In this document: positions 1 through 8,732 of the stretch, piece by piece
Position numbering within the stretch: position 1 is the stretch's first letter
How the letters are laid out: each line of letters starts with the position of its first letter
Assembly (NCBI GenBank): GCA_002314885.1
Contig: DCHT01000051.1
Span: 1 to 49,769, forward strand
Direction of reading: 5' to 3'
Source: Bacteroidales bacterium UBA1745
GTDB taxonomy: Bacteria > Bacteroidota > Bacteroidia > Bacteroidales > UBA932
DNA length: 49,769 bases
Position numbers and translations under genes: made by a program
The notes under the pieces: generated by a model
The model's database searches: none
What the model saw: only the letters and a program-made list of their open reading frames with translations
Told to the model about the DNA's origin: nothing

Positions 1-8
1 CTCTCCGC

Positions 9-39
9 AAAAAGCCGGTGCTAAAGCATCGGCTTTTTT
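9..39 (+). terminator. Intrinsic terminator of an upstream gene
   Basis: An 11-bp stem (11-21 with 26-36, one G-T wobble) closes a TAAA loop and runs into a T-tract. It probably ends a plus-strand gene lying before the window. An A-tract on the left side means it could also work in the other direction. Confidence 0.8.
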
Positions 40-41
40 GT

Positions 42-49
42 TACATTTG
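42..49 (+). promoter_or_regulatory. Bacteroidetes -7 box before the phosphatase lipoprotein
   Basis: TACATTTG matches the Bacteroidetes -7 consensus TAnnTTTG and lies 19 bases before the ATG at 69. I see no clear TTTG at the -33 distance, where the terminator stem sits. The leader would be very short. Confidence 0.45.
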
Positions 50-68
50 CGTAAAACAAATCTAACGT

Positions 69-1205
69 ATGCCATTTAACCACAAATCAATCGTCACGCT
101 GATTGCCATCGTCTGCATACTCGCAGGATGCGAGAAAACAGCGCCGTCCAAATTCAACTACGACCTGAGAGTTGCCCAGCCGCTGGTCGAGAATGAGATC
201 GTACACGCATATATGGCGGAAGTGACATACACCAATGGAGACTACACATATACCCGGATCAAGCCCTACTACGACTCGGAAGAGTACAGTTCTCCCGCCA
301 AATTCGCTCCGCGCCAGATCATCATCAAATGGAATCCGAATCCGGCGAAGTACTCCGGACAGACAATCACGATCACGGATGACGAAGGATTCACAGACGA
401 ATGTCACGTTGCTTCGTATGGCAGCACCAGGAGCATCTACAACCTGATCCCTGGCAAGAAATACAGGGCTGTGCTGAAAGGCTTCAACCCAAATACACAC
501 AAGACGGACTCCCTCACCAGCATCACATTCAGTCCGGAGGGACAGGTGCGAATGATCAACGTGCCGGGAATCAACAATGTCAGAGATATGGGCGGATGGA
601 AATCTGCAGTGTACAAGCACGAAGACGGCAGCCCGATGACCATACGCTACGGAAGGCTCTACCGCGGAGGCGAACTCGACAGGAAGCAGACCTTGAGCGC
701 CAGCAGCCGCGACATACTCCTCAAGGACCTCAAGATAGGCGCGGACGCGGACTTCAGGAACAGCACCGAATGCGCCAACATCAGCTGTTCGGCCCTTGGG
801 GCGGACTTTCCATATCAGAGGATATCGACGTCTATGTATGCGTCATCAGCCAGCAGCGATACTCACGCAAGGGACTTCAAATGGATACTTGAGCGCCTGC
901 GCGAAGGAAAGAACGTCTACTATCACTGCGTGGCCGGAGCGGACCGTACGGGCACTATGGGCTACCTGATGGAAGGTGTGCTCGGAGTTTGCGAAAACGA
1001 CCAATGCAAAGACTGGGAACTCACCTGCTTCTACAGCTGGAGATCCCGCGTGTACGGCGAGAAATACGACTTCGGCACTATGATCAAGACCTATTTTGAG
1101 AAGTACAAGGGTGAAACCACTGCAGACAACTGCGTGGCATACTTCAAGAAATACGGAATCACAGATGAGGAACTGGAAGAGTTCCGCAGCATAATGCTGG
1201 AGTAG
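69..1205 (+). CDS. Tyrosine-phosphatase-family lipoprotein
   Basis: A 378-residue protein with a lipoprotein signal peptide (lipobox ending at Cys21), so probably anchored in the outer membrane or periplasm. The C-terminal half carries the phosphatase signature HCVAGADRTG (286-295), giving nucleophile Cys287 and phosphate-binding Arg293. Upstream it has NVRDMGG (170-176) and GRLYRG (195-200). This combination is typical of the Y_phosphatase3 (Listeria LipA-like) family, which acts on phosphoproteins or phosphoinositides. Residues of about 75-155 look like a fibronectin-III-type beta domain. It converges on the GH26 gene with only 3 bases between the stops. The substrate is unknown, and a role next to a glycan locus (for example removing phosphate from a glycan or signalling) is only inference. 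Confidence 0.85.
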   Translation: MPFNHKSIVTLIAIVCILAGCEKTAPSKFNYDLRVAQPLVENEIVHAYMAEVTYTNGDYTYTRIKPYYDSEEYSSPAKFAPRQIIIKWNPNPAKYSGQTITITDDEGFTDECHVASYGSTRSIYNLIPGKKYRAVLKGFNPNTHKTDSLTSITFSPEGQVRMINVPGINNVRDMGGWKSAVYKHEDGSPMTIRYGRLYRGGELDRKQTLSASSRDILLKDLKIGADADFRNSTECANISCSALGADFPYQRISTSMYASSASSDTHARDFKWILERLREGKNVYYHCVAGADRTGTMGYLMEGVLGVCENDQCKDWELTCFYSWRSRVYGEKYDFGTMIKTYFEKYKGETTADNCVAYFKKYGITDEELEEFRSIMLE

Positions 1206-1208
1206 AGC

Positions 1209-2411
1209 CTACTTCACTGTATAGCCCTCTGCCATAGTGTACATATCAGGAAGGTCGGTGCAGAAATAGCTGACCTCTGACTTGTACATCTTCACGAAAT
1301 CAGCAGCGGAAGGATGTCCCGGATACACAGAGAAATAATGGGTGTCACTCTCGTTGGTACCCACATACTTGTTTCGCCAGGTCACAAGCAGGGAAACGGT
1401 GCGGCCAGTCATAGGTCCAAGGATATTGTTGGTCCAGTAGTTGGTCGTCTTGAATCCCTCCACACCGGTCTCAGTCACGCCGCAAGGCTTCATTTTGGTC
1501 TTGGAGACAGCTGAAATCTTCTTGAGATTGTTGGTGAAGACGGAATTGTTGATGCCCTGATAGCAGTCCATACCGATGAAATCCACCCACTTGTCACCAG
1601 GCCAGCGGAAGTAGAAATCCTCCTCGGTCTTGCTGGAGTCCATCTGCGGAGAAATCGCATAGATGAAGTTGTGGATGCCCTTGGTGTCGCGCAGATACTT
1701 GATGGTGAACTGCCAGAGGTCGATGAACTCCTTCTCAGTGGTGCAGGAAGTTCCCCACCAGCTCCAGGACTGAGTGTGCTCGTGGAACGGACGGAAGATG
1801 ATAGGAATGGACTTGCCATCCGCACCCTTGAGCTCGCTTGCAATGACTGCGAGCCTGTCCAGCCAAGCCAGGAACTTCTTGTTGGTGGCGCTGCCTGTCT
1901 TGAGTATCTCGGAGGCAACCTTATTGCTGGAATTGTCCCAGGAATCACCGCCGGTAAGAGGGTTGTTGATGTGGATGCAGCCTATGATGACCATACCCCT
2001 GTCGTAAGCCTCCTTGATGCAGCGCAGCTTGATGGCCGTCGAGGTCTGAGAATCCTTGCTGTCGTATCTGTCATCGATCATCTCAGCGAAATCCATACTG
2101 TAGACTGCAGGATAGTCGCCGCAGACGTCCTTGGTGTCGGAACCGCCCTCAGTGCCATACCAGTAACGACCGTATGTGAGGTCGTCGTGGTGGCCGAACA
2201 TAAAGCCCTTCTGCTGGATCACCCACAGGTTGGAATAGAGGGCCTTGGTCTCAAGAGTGGCATTCGGATCAGCCAGGCTGAGAGATTCGGCACCTTCACC
2301 CTGCTGGGAGTAGTCCGTAGTGTCAGGACCAGGAATCTCAACATAGGTGCAGGCCACCGCCATCATTGAGACGGCGGCAGCTATACCTATTAATAATATT
2401 GTTCTTTTCAT
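1209..2411 (-). CDS. GH26 glycoside hydrolase lipoprotein (putative beta-mannanase)
   Basis: A 400-residue lipoprotein (Cys21) with a GH26 catalytic domain from about residue 50 to 370. The acid/base glutamate is Glu211 in RPFHEH and the nucleophile is Glu314 in VTETG; the upstream HINNPLTGG block (148-155) is also typical. GH26 enzymes are mainly endo-beta-1,4-mannanases, less often mannobiohydrolases or beta-1,3-xylanases, and the exact specificity cannot be read here. It is the last gene of the SusCD locus; its start overlaps the stop of the preceding glycan-binding protein by one base, implying translational coupling. It resembles but is not a near copy of the GH26 at 8733-9872. The lipid anchor suggests action at the cell surface or in the periplasm. 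Confidence 0.9.
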   Translation of the reverse strand: MKRTILLIGIAAAVSMMAVACTYVEIPGPDTTDYSQQGEGAESLSLADPNATLETKALYSNLWVIQQKGFMFGHHDDLTYGRYWYGTEGGSDTKDVCGDYPAVYSMDFAEMIDDRYDSKDSQTSTAIKLRCIKEAYDRGMVIIGCIHINNPLTGGDSWDNSSNKVASEILKTGSATNKKFLAWLDRLAVIASELKGADGKSIPIIFRPFHEHTQSWSWWGTSCTTEKEFIDLWQFTIKYLRDTKGIHNFIYAISPQMDSSKTEEDFYFRWPGDKWVDFIGMDCYQGINNSVFTNNLKKISAVSKTKMKPCGVTETGVEGFKTTNYWTNNILGPMTGRTVSLLVTWRNKYVGTNESDTHYFSVYPGHPSAADFVKMYKSEVSYFCTDLPDMYTMAEGYTVK

Positions 2412-4084
2412 TATTGCTTAGTGAAGATCATTGCGTAAACGAGAGGATTCACTGCGAAGCGGTCGAAGTCGGTGCCTGACCAGCTGCTCTGATAAGTGTA
2501 AGTGCTGCTATCCATTACGGTGCAGTAAGTCAGGAGAGCGATGGAATTTGCAGGGACAGTGACTGTTCCGCTTGCATAAGCCCATTCAAGAGAGATCGGA
2601 TATGATCCAGGGGTGAGAACCTTGCAGGTCTTTTCGCCGATAGTTGCAGAGCCATCTGAAAGGTCAATGGTAGCGGTGGTGGCTGAATGAGGCAGCCAGC
2701 CGAAGTTGGCGCTGACGTCGATAGGCTTGGTGGTGTCGATCCTGTTCTTCTCAGCGATGAGGACATAGTCCCAATATGCGCCGTCCGCACCTGCCTGATA
2801 ATCGATGGAAGCAGTGACAGAAGTGCCTGACTGACCTGTAGCCTGGACAACGAGGAGGTTGTCATACTCATTGCCGATGCTGGAGTTCCACATCCAGCTC
2901 TTCTCCTTCACCTCAACGAAACCACTCGTTCCGATGCAACCGAGAGCCTTGAGGTTCGCAACCTTGTAAGTACCGGAAACAGGATCGGTGGCAGGGTCCG
3001 GATCCTTACCTGGATCAGGATCGCCCGGATCGGTGCCCGGATCAGGGTCAACTACAGGAGGATTCACGGTGATATTGCCCATAGAACCTTCGGTCTTGGA
3101 AGCATCCGGAATCTCGCTGACCTTCTGGATTCTCACGAAGAGATATCTTGGAGCCACGACGAACTTGGTGTAGTCGGTGAACTGGTCTGAAGACGGCCAG
3201 CTGTAATCGCCCTTGAGAGTGAACGCGAGGGCCTCAACGCCAGATTCAAGCACGAGTTTCTTGGTCACGCCGGATCCATTGGTGTAGAGATCCTTGGTCT
3301 CAGCGACGATTTCGCAGCTGCCTGTCACATTACCGTCCTTATCCGTAAAGGTAATAGTGCTGCCTTTTGCAGAATACTCTCTCTTCCAATGGCTGGTGCC
3401 GAGAGGAATGGTCCTGAAAGTAGACTTGAGGTCATAATCAGTCTTATACATACAGTCCCAATGCTTGCCGTCCACGCCGCCGTAGAGGATGCAGGAGCCT
3501 TCAGTGCTGCCGTCGGAATTCACCTTGTCGAGAGTGATCTCGAAGTAGTCGTCATTGCTTGCGGCAGGGCCGTAGCCCTGAGCAATGGACTCGGTGAAAA
3601 GCCAGTTCTTCGTCTCAATAGGGTCGATGATTTCGATGCCACCCCAGGCAGGCTCGCCTACGCCGCCGAGGAATGCAGTGTTCTTCACTGCATACTTGCC
3701 TTCAAAATCCTCAGTGAACGCATCACTGTAGACCTTGTAGGATCTGGTAAGTCCGGACTCTGCGGTCACGAGGATCTCAGCGACGCCGCTGGTAAGGTCC
3801 AGAGTACCTCCCACTTCGACGGAAGCCTTGGCCTTGTAGCTCACGACCAGTTCCTCCACCTTCACCTTGGACATATCCGGGCAAAGAGTGGTAGATATCT
3901 GTACGTCTACACGTCCGTTCTGAGCATCTATGACTTCAGGCTGAGCGGCAGCGCCCAGCTGGCCTTGAAGCTTGATGGAAAGAATAGAGCGCTCATTGCT
4001 GGCGTTAGGATTGACCTTCTCGCCGCAGGAGGCGGTGAGCAGTATTGCAGCAAGCGCTGCGAACATTATTCTAATCTTTTTCAT
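2411..4084 (-). CDS. Surface glycan-binding lipoprotein with two similar modules
   Basis: A 557-residue lipoprotein (Cys20) directly after susD, where Bacteroidetes loci encode SusE/F-like surface glycan-binding proteins. The N-terminus (about 30-120) looks like an Ig-like or DUF5018-type beta domain. Two modules follow, roughly 125-325 and 370-557, joined by an Asp/Pro-rich linker (343-369). The modules share a K/Y-V-x-N-x3-LG opening and a DG-x-(H/Y)WD signature, with aromatic Trp209 in the first and Trp438 in the second. Internal duplication is therefore likely and the tryptophans are candidate sugar-stacking residues. No catalytic motif was seen. Function is inferred from position and architecture, not from a recognised family. 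Confidence 0.75.
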   Translation of the reverse strand: MKKIRIMFAALAAILLTASCGEKVNPNASNERSILSIKLQGQLGAAAQPEVIDAQNGRVDVQISTTLCPDMSKVKVEELVVSYKAKASVEVGGTLDLTSGVAEILVTAESGLTRSYKVYSDAFTEDFEGKYAVKNTAFLGGVGEPAWGGIEIIDPIETKNWLFTESIAQGYGPAASNDDYFEITLDKVNSDGSTEGSCILYGGVDGKHWDCMYKTDYDLKSTFRTIPLGTSHWKREYSAKGSTITFTDKDGNVTGSCEIVAETKDLYTNGSGVTKKLVLESGVEALAFTLKGDYSWPSSDQFTDYTKFVVAPRYLFVRIQKVSEIPDASKTEGSMGNITVNPPVVDPDPGTDPGDPDPGKDPDPATDPVSGTYKVANLKALGCIGTSGFVEVKEKSWMWNSSIGNEYDNLLVVQATGQSGTSVTASIDYQAGADGAYWDYVLIAEKNRIDTTKPIDVSANFGWLPHSATTATIDLSDGSATIGEKTCKVLTPGSYPISLEWAYASGTVTVPANSIALLTYCTVMDSSTYTYQSSWSGTDFDRFAVNPLVYAMIFTKQ

Positions 4085-4101
4085 ATAGTGGTTATTTTGA
4101 A

Positions 4102-5616
4102 TTACTTGTAATATGGGTTCAAATCAGTCTCGAGGGATGGGATAGGATAGAAGACCATATCCTCTGCTGTCCAGCCCTGGCCCTTGGCCTCGGAGATGTC
4201 AGTGTGAAGTTTGTTCAGACGACGGAGGTCGTAGCAGTAGTCGCCCTCGAAGGCGAGTTCGTAGATGCGTTCCTGGCGGATAGCGTCGCGGAAAGCAGTC
4301 TTTGAAAGGCCTGCTGTCACAGCGCCGAGGCCGGCGCGGCTGCGGATGTAGTTCACGAGCTCGTAAGCCCTGGTGGTAGGGCCTGCCGCCTCTGCATAGA
4401 CAAGGGCTATGTCGGAGTAGCGGATGAGCATAGGCTTGGTGGAAGTCTTGTCACCCACAAAGTCAGGATCGATGAACTTGCGGCAGAAAGGATAGCTGAG
4501 CTTGTTGCCCGGATATGAAGCCACGAGAGTTCCGCTTGCGTCATATACCTTGTCGCAGAAGAGCCAGTCGTGACGGCGGTCACCGGTCTCGAAGCCATTC
4601 CAGAAATCTATCGCAGTCTGGTACTCGCTCCAACCGTCGTGAGTCTTGATCATCTCGTCGGTGTTGCCCTGCTTGAGATAGAAGGTGCCACCTGAGATGT
4701 AAGGGATGTACATCTTGGAAATCTTGGAATACTGACCCTCGGAAGCGCCTGTACGGTCCATAGACATAATGAAGATGTGCTCAGGTCCATCGGACTTCTC
4801 CACGTCGTAGATGGCCATCAGGTCGTCATCGAAGTGATAGGTCGTCTGGGCAGGGTCGTCGACCACCTTTGCGGCAGCCGCGAGGGCCTTCTGGTAATAG
4901 TCCTCCACATCGTAGGACATTTCCGAATAGCGAGGAGCGCCGCTTTCCTTTGCAGTGGCAAGGTAGAGATATGCCTTTGCCTGCAGGGCCAGGGCTGCCA
5001 CCCTGTCGGTGCGGCCGGTCTGAGGCTTGTCATATATAGGCATCAGATCCACGGCCTTGTCGAGGTCGGAGAATATCTGGTTCCACATCACGTCCAGGTT
5101 CTCTGCAGGAGGCATAGTGGCGTCCTCGATGGTCCTGGTAGGCTTGATGTGGATAGGCACACAGCCGAAGTTGCGGGCCAGGCAGAAATACGAATATGCC
5201 CTCATAAAATAGGCCTCGCCCACATAACGGTTCTTCAGGTTCTCGTCAATATTCATCTTAGCCACGTTCTCGATCACAGAGTTCGCGCGGTTGATGGTGA
5301 TGAACGAATACTTGTAGAAGTTGTAAAGGGTCGTGTTGGTGTTGAAGGTCTTCATCTTCCAGCCGTCGAGTTCCTTGGTGGCAGCCGTCGCGTCGCCCTT
5401 AGGCGTCATAGCGTCGGTGTTCATATCGCCCAGGAAGACGATGGCACGGGAATATTCGATGTAGTTGATGGCATCATATATATAATTGGTACCGGACTCC
5501 GCGTCGGCAACTGTCTTGTAGAAGTTGTTCTCCGAATAGAAGCCGTAAGGATACTCCTCCAGGGAGCAGCCGCATACGAGTACGAGACCCGCGAATATCA
5601 TTGAAATCTTTTTCAT
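4102..5616 (-). CDS. SusD/RagB-family outer-membrane glycan-binding lipoprotein
   Basis: A 504-residue SusD-like protein that forms the lid of the SusC transporter and binds the incoming glycan. The chosen start gives a lipoprotein signal with Cys17; a longer reading to 5718 would add 34 non-signal residues and run into susC, so it is rejected. An AGGAGC ribosome-binding site precedes this ATG. Typical SusD segments are the TPR-region stretch around YVGEAYFMRAYSYF and the C-terminal RYSDIALVYAEA and RQERIYELAFEG blocks, which mark the RagB/SusD domain. It starts 13 bases after the susC stop, as expected for the pair. Confidence 0.95.
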   Translation of the reverse strand: MKKISMIFAGLVLVCGCSLEEYPYGFYSENNFYKTVADAESGTNYIYDAINYIEYSRAIVFLGDMNTDAMTPKGDATAATKELDGWKMKTFNTNTTLYNFYKYSFITINRANSVIENVAKMNIDENLKNRYVGEAYFMRAYSYFCLARNFGCVPIHIKPTRTIEDATMPPAENLDVMWNQIFSDLDKAVDLMPIYDKPQTGRTDRVAALALQAKAYLYLATAKESGAPRYSEMSYDVEDYYQKALAAAAKVVDDPAQTTYHFDDDLMAIYDVEKSDGPEHIFIMSMDRTGASEGQYSKISKMYIPYISGGTFYLKQGNTDEMIKTHDGWSEYQTAIDFWNGFETGDRRHDWLFCDKVYDASGTLVASYPGNKLSYPFCRKFIDPDFVGDKTSTKPMLIRYSDIALVYAEAAGPTTRAYELVNYIRSRAGLGAVTAGLSKTAFRDAIRQERIYELAFEGDYCYDLRRLNKLHTDISEAKGQGWTAEDMVFYPIPSLETDLNPYYK

Positions 5617-5629
5617 ATCTGCTCCTGTA

Positions 5630-8600
5630 TTAGAAAGTGAAATCAACGCCGAAAGTGAATTTGCGAAGTCTTGGATAGCCGCCGCTGTAAATGCCGGTGG
5701 CGCTGACCTCCGGGTCATATCCGCTGAACTTCGTGAAGGTATAGAGATTGTCGCCGCTCACATAGAACCTGAGCTTGCGGCCGTAATCCTTCTTGGTGTA
5801 ATGCCAGGTGTAGCCGAGGGTGGCCGTCTGGATTCGTACGAACGAACCGTCCTCGATCCACCAGTTGGAAAGTTTGGTCTGGCGGTTGTCGTTCAGACGA
5901 GGATAGTCGTTGGTCGGATTGTCGACCGTCCAGCGCATAGGCTGGTTGGAAGGCATTGAGAAACGCTTGGTGTTGAGCACGTCGTTTCCGAATACACCGT
6001 TGAAGAAGATGCTGAAATCAAGGCCCTTCCAGCTTGCGTTCAGGGCAAGGGAAGTGGTGAAGTCAGGGTTAGGGTCACCGATGATGCAGCGGTCGTCCTC
6101 GTTGATGGTGTCAAGCCTGTCGGCATTGTAGATGTTCACGTACTTGAACTCACCTGGCTGGGCATCGTCGCCGCTGAGGCCGGCGTCAAGGCCTTCTGCA
6201 AGGCTCTGCACGACGCCGTTCACGACATAGCCGTAGAAGACATACATCGGCTGGCCGACGGCGAGGATGTTGGTATAGGAACGATACTGCTCGAGGCTGT
6301 TGCCGTAGAACTCGAACTGCATTCCGGTGCGCGTGTCGGTGTTGAGACCGGCCTCAACGGAATTGCCGAGGCTGAGCACCTTGTTGCGGTTGAGGGAGAA
6401 CACGAAGGTACCGCCCACGTTCCAGTCGCGGTTGCGGAAGAATACTCCGTCGAGAGTGACTTCGAAGCCCTTGTTTGCAATCTCACCATCATTCACCCAC
6501 ATCTTGTCATAGCCCGAAGATACGGCGATGTTGCGCTGACGGAGCAGGTCGGAGGTGTGCTTGTAGTATGCGTCGATGGTAACGTTCAGCCTGTTGTCGA
6601 AGAAGGAGGCATCGATACCGAAGTCGACCTGGGAAGTGGTCTCCCACTTGAGGCCGGTGTTAGGGATGCCGCTCCATACGGCGTAGATACCACCCTGGCC
6701 GGTGTAACCTGACTGATAGCCAGGACCGATGGCGGTCACCCACTGACCGTCAGTGTAGTATTTGTGCTGGCCGTAGCGGCTGAGGGTCTGATATGCGGAG
6801 ATGCCCTGGTTGCCGCTGATACCGTAGGAAGCACGGAGCTTGAGCAGGTCAAGCCATTTCACATCCTTGAGCCAGCTCTCCTCGTTCATCTTCCAGCTGA
6901 ATGCACCTGAAGGGAAGAATGCCCACTTGTTGTTGGCTCCGAACTTGGAGGAGCCGTCGGTACGGGCCGTGAAGGTCACGAGGTAGCGGTTGGCATAACT
7001 GTAGTTGAGTCGGAGCATACCGGAAACGAGCTCGGTCTTGTAAGCGCTGTTGCTGATCTGGTATTTCTCAGGATCGCCGGCTGCGAGGTTCTCGTTGCCG
7101 AGGCTCTCGTTCACGAAGCCGACTGCTGCAAGGCCAGAACTGCGGGAAGAGTAGTTCTCGTAGGAGTAACCGGCCATCGCGGTGACGTGATGCTTCTCTG
7201 CGAAGGTCTTGTCGAAGGTCGCGTATGCCTCGACTACGATGTTGTTGTCCTTCCAGTTCTGGATTCCGCCGTAGCCGTCGTTGAATACGCCCTTCTGGGT
7301 GTATTTCTTCGGATAATACACGTCCTGGACAGTCTCGCCGTGCTTGTAGTTGAGCTGGGCGGTGACATTCAGGCAAGGCAGGATCTGGTAGTCGGCTCCG
7401 AAGTAGGAGATGAGGTTCATACCCGTCTTGTCGTTCTTCTGGAGTTCTGTGATTGCGAGAGGATGATAGTAGTCCTGCACGCTGTACTGCCAGTAGCTGC
7501 CGTCTTCGTTGTAAACCGGGAAGATAGGGTTACGGTTATATGAGAGGTAACCGTTGTCGTGGCGCTTGCTGCCGGTAATGTTGGCGCTGGCCTTGAGCTT
7601 GAGATTGTCGATGATCTTGTGCTCGACCGCGAAGTTGCCGCCATACTTGTAATAGCTGTCCTTGATATAGATACCGTTGTCCAGATAGTAGTTCGCAGAG
7701 GCAGTGAACATAGTCCTGTCGTTGCTGCTCTGGATCTGGATGGTGGTGTTGTCGGACACCGGACAGGCGCGGAACACGATCTCATCCCACTTGGTATTGG
7801 TATCCCAGGTGGTCTGGAGTTCGTTGATGGACGGATAATAGATGCCGTTGGTGTTCACAGCACCGACATACTGCTCGGTAAGGCCTGCATTCTTGCGGCC
7901 CTCGTTGGATATCATAGCCATCAGCACCGGATCGCGCCAGATGTCGAGCGGAGTCGAGAAGGAGGAGATGGTGGTCTGCTGACGCACGCTCACCCTGGTG
8001 ACGTTGCCCTTTGCCTTGCGGGTGGTGATGAGGATGACGCCGTTGGCGCCGCGGGAACCGTAGATTGCAGATGCGGATGCATCCTTGAGCACCTCCATCG
8101 AGATGATGTCCTGAGGGTTGATGGAGTTCAGGGCACCAGCCTCGCCGTATGGGAAGCCGTCGATGACCACCAGCGGAGAGTTGGAACCATTGAGCGAGGA
8201 GTTGCCTCGGATGCGTATGGTCGAACCAGCGCCAGGATCCTGGGAGTTGTTGATGACCTGCACACCTGCCACACGGCCCTGAAGCAGTCCGTCAATGGAA
8301 CTGGACGGGGTGTCGGTGAGGATTTCGGTCTTCACTGAAGAAACCGAACCGGTGAGGTCGCTCTTCTTCATCTGGCCGTAGCCGACTACGACAGTCTCTT
8401 CGATGAACATCGCATCCTCTTCGAGGACGATGTCAATCTTGGCCCTGCCGCCGACAGCTATCTGGACGCTCTTGAAGCCGAGGCATTCGACTGCGATGGT
8501 GGCATCAGCAGGGACGTTCCTGAGAGCATAGTCTCCGTCGATGCCGCTGATAGTACCGATGGTCGAGCCCGGCAGCACGATGCTCGCACCGACCACTGGT

Positions 8601-8722
8601 TGTCCCGTCACATCGCGGACGACACCGCTGACGCTAAGCTTCTGGTTGGTCTGAGCAAACGTGAAGACGCTCGCCGCCATAAGGACGACGAGAATCTGGA
8701 TTGCTTTGAATATATGTTTCAC
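5630..8722 (-). CDS. SusC-like TonB-dependent outer-membrane transporter
   Basis: A 1030-residue TonB-dependent receptor importing oligosaccharides across the outer membrane. It has a signal peptide (cleavage likely after FAQ near residue 24), a carboxypeptidase-regulatory-like domain at about 30-105, a TonB-box-like ETVVVGYG, a plug domain at about 115-235 and a large beta-barrel ending in an aromatic residue (FTF). The start codon is GTG (minus strand, 8722-8720); this start gives an intact signal peptide. It lies 10 bases after the GH26 gene and 13 before susD, so it sits mid-operon. Together with susD it defines the polysaccharide-utilisation locus. Confidence 0.95.
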   Translation of the reverse strand: MKHIFKAIQILVVLMAASVFTFAQTNQKLSVSGVVRDVTGQPVVGASIVLPGSTIGTISGIDGDYALRNVPADATIAVECLGFKSVQIAVGGRAKIDIVLEEDAMFIEETVVVGYGQMKKSDLTGSVSSVKTEILTDTPSSSIDGLLQGRVAGVQVINNSQDPGAGSTIRIRGNSSLNGSNSPLVVIDGFPYGEAGALNSINPQDIISMEVLKDASASAIYGSRGANGVILITTRKAKGNVTRVSVRQQTTISSFSTPLDIWRDPVLMAMISNEGRKNAGLTEQYVGAVNTNGIYYPSINELQTTWDTNTKWDEIVFRACPVSDNTTIQIQSSNDRTMFTASANYYLDNGIYIKDSYYKYGGNFAVEHKIIDNLKLKASANITGSKRHDNGYLSYNRNPIFPVYNEDGSYWQYSVQDYYHPLAITELQKNDKTGMNLISYFGADYQILPCLNVTAQLNYKHGETVQDVYYPKKYTQKGVFNDGYGGIQNWKDNNIVVEAYATFDKTFAEKHHVTAMAGYSYENYSSRSSGLAAVGFVNESLGNENLAAGDPEKYQISNSAYKTELVSGMLRLNYSYANRYLVTFTARTDGSSKFGANNKWAFFPSGAFSWKMNEESWLKDVKWLDLLKLRASYGISGNQGISAYQTLSRYGQHKYYTDGQWVTAIGPGYQSGYTGQGGIYAVWSGIPNTGLKWETTSQVDFGIDASFFDNRLNVTIDAYYKHTSDLLRQRNIAVSSGYDKMWVNDGEIANKGFEVTLDGVFFRNRDWNVGGTFVFSLNRNKVLSLGNSVEAGLNTDTRTGMQFEFYGNSLEQYRSYTNILAVGQPMYVFYGYVVNGVVQSLAEGLDAGLSGDDAQPGEFKYVNIYNADRLDTINEDDRCIIGDPNPDFTTSLALNASWKGLDFSIFFNGVFGNDVLNTKRFSMPSNQPMRWTVDNPTNDYPRLNDNRQTKLSNWWIEDGSFVRIQTATLGYTWHYTKKDYGRKLRFYVSGDNLYTFTKFSGYDPEVSATGIYSGGYPRLRKFTFGVDFTF

Positions 8723-8732
8723 GATAAAGTGG

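Noticed and set aside
5617..5718. Longer SusD N-terminus starting at 5718
   Set aside because: It adds a non-signal segment overlapping susC; the ATG at 5616 gives a lipoprotein signal and has an AGGAGC site.
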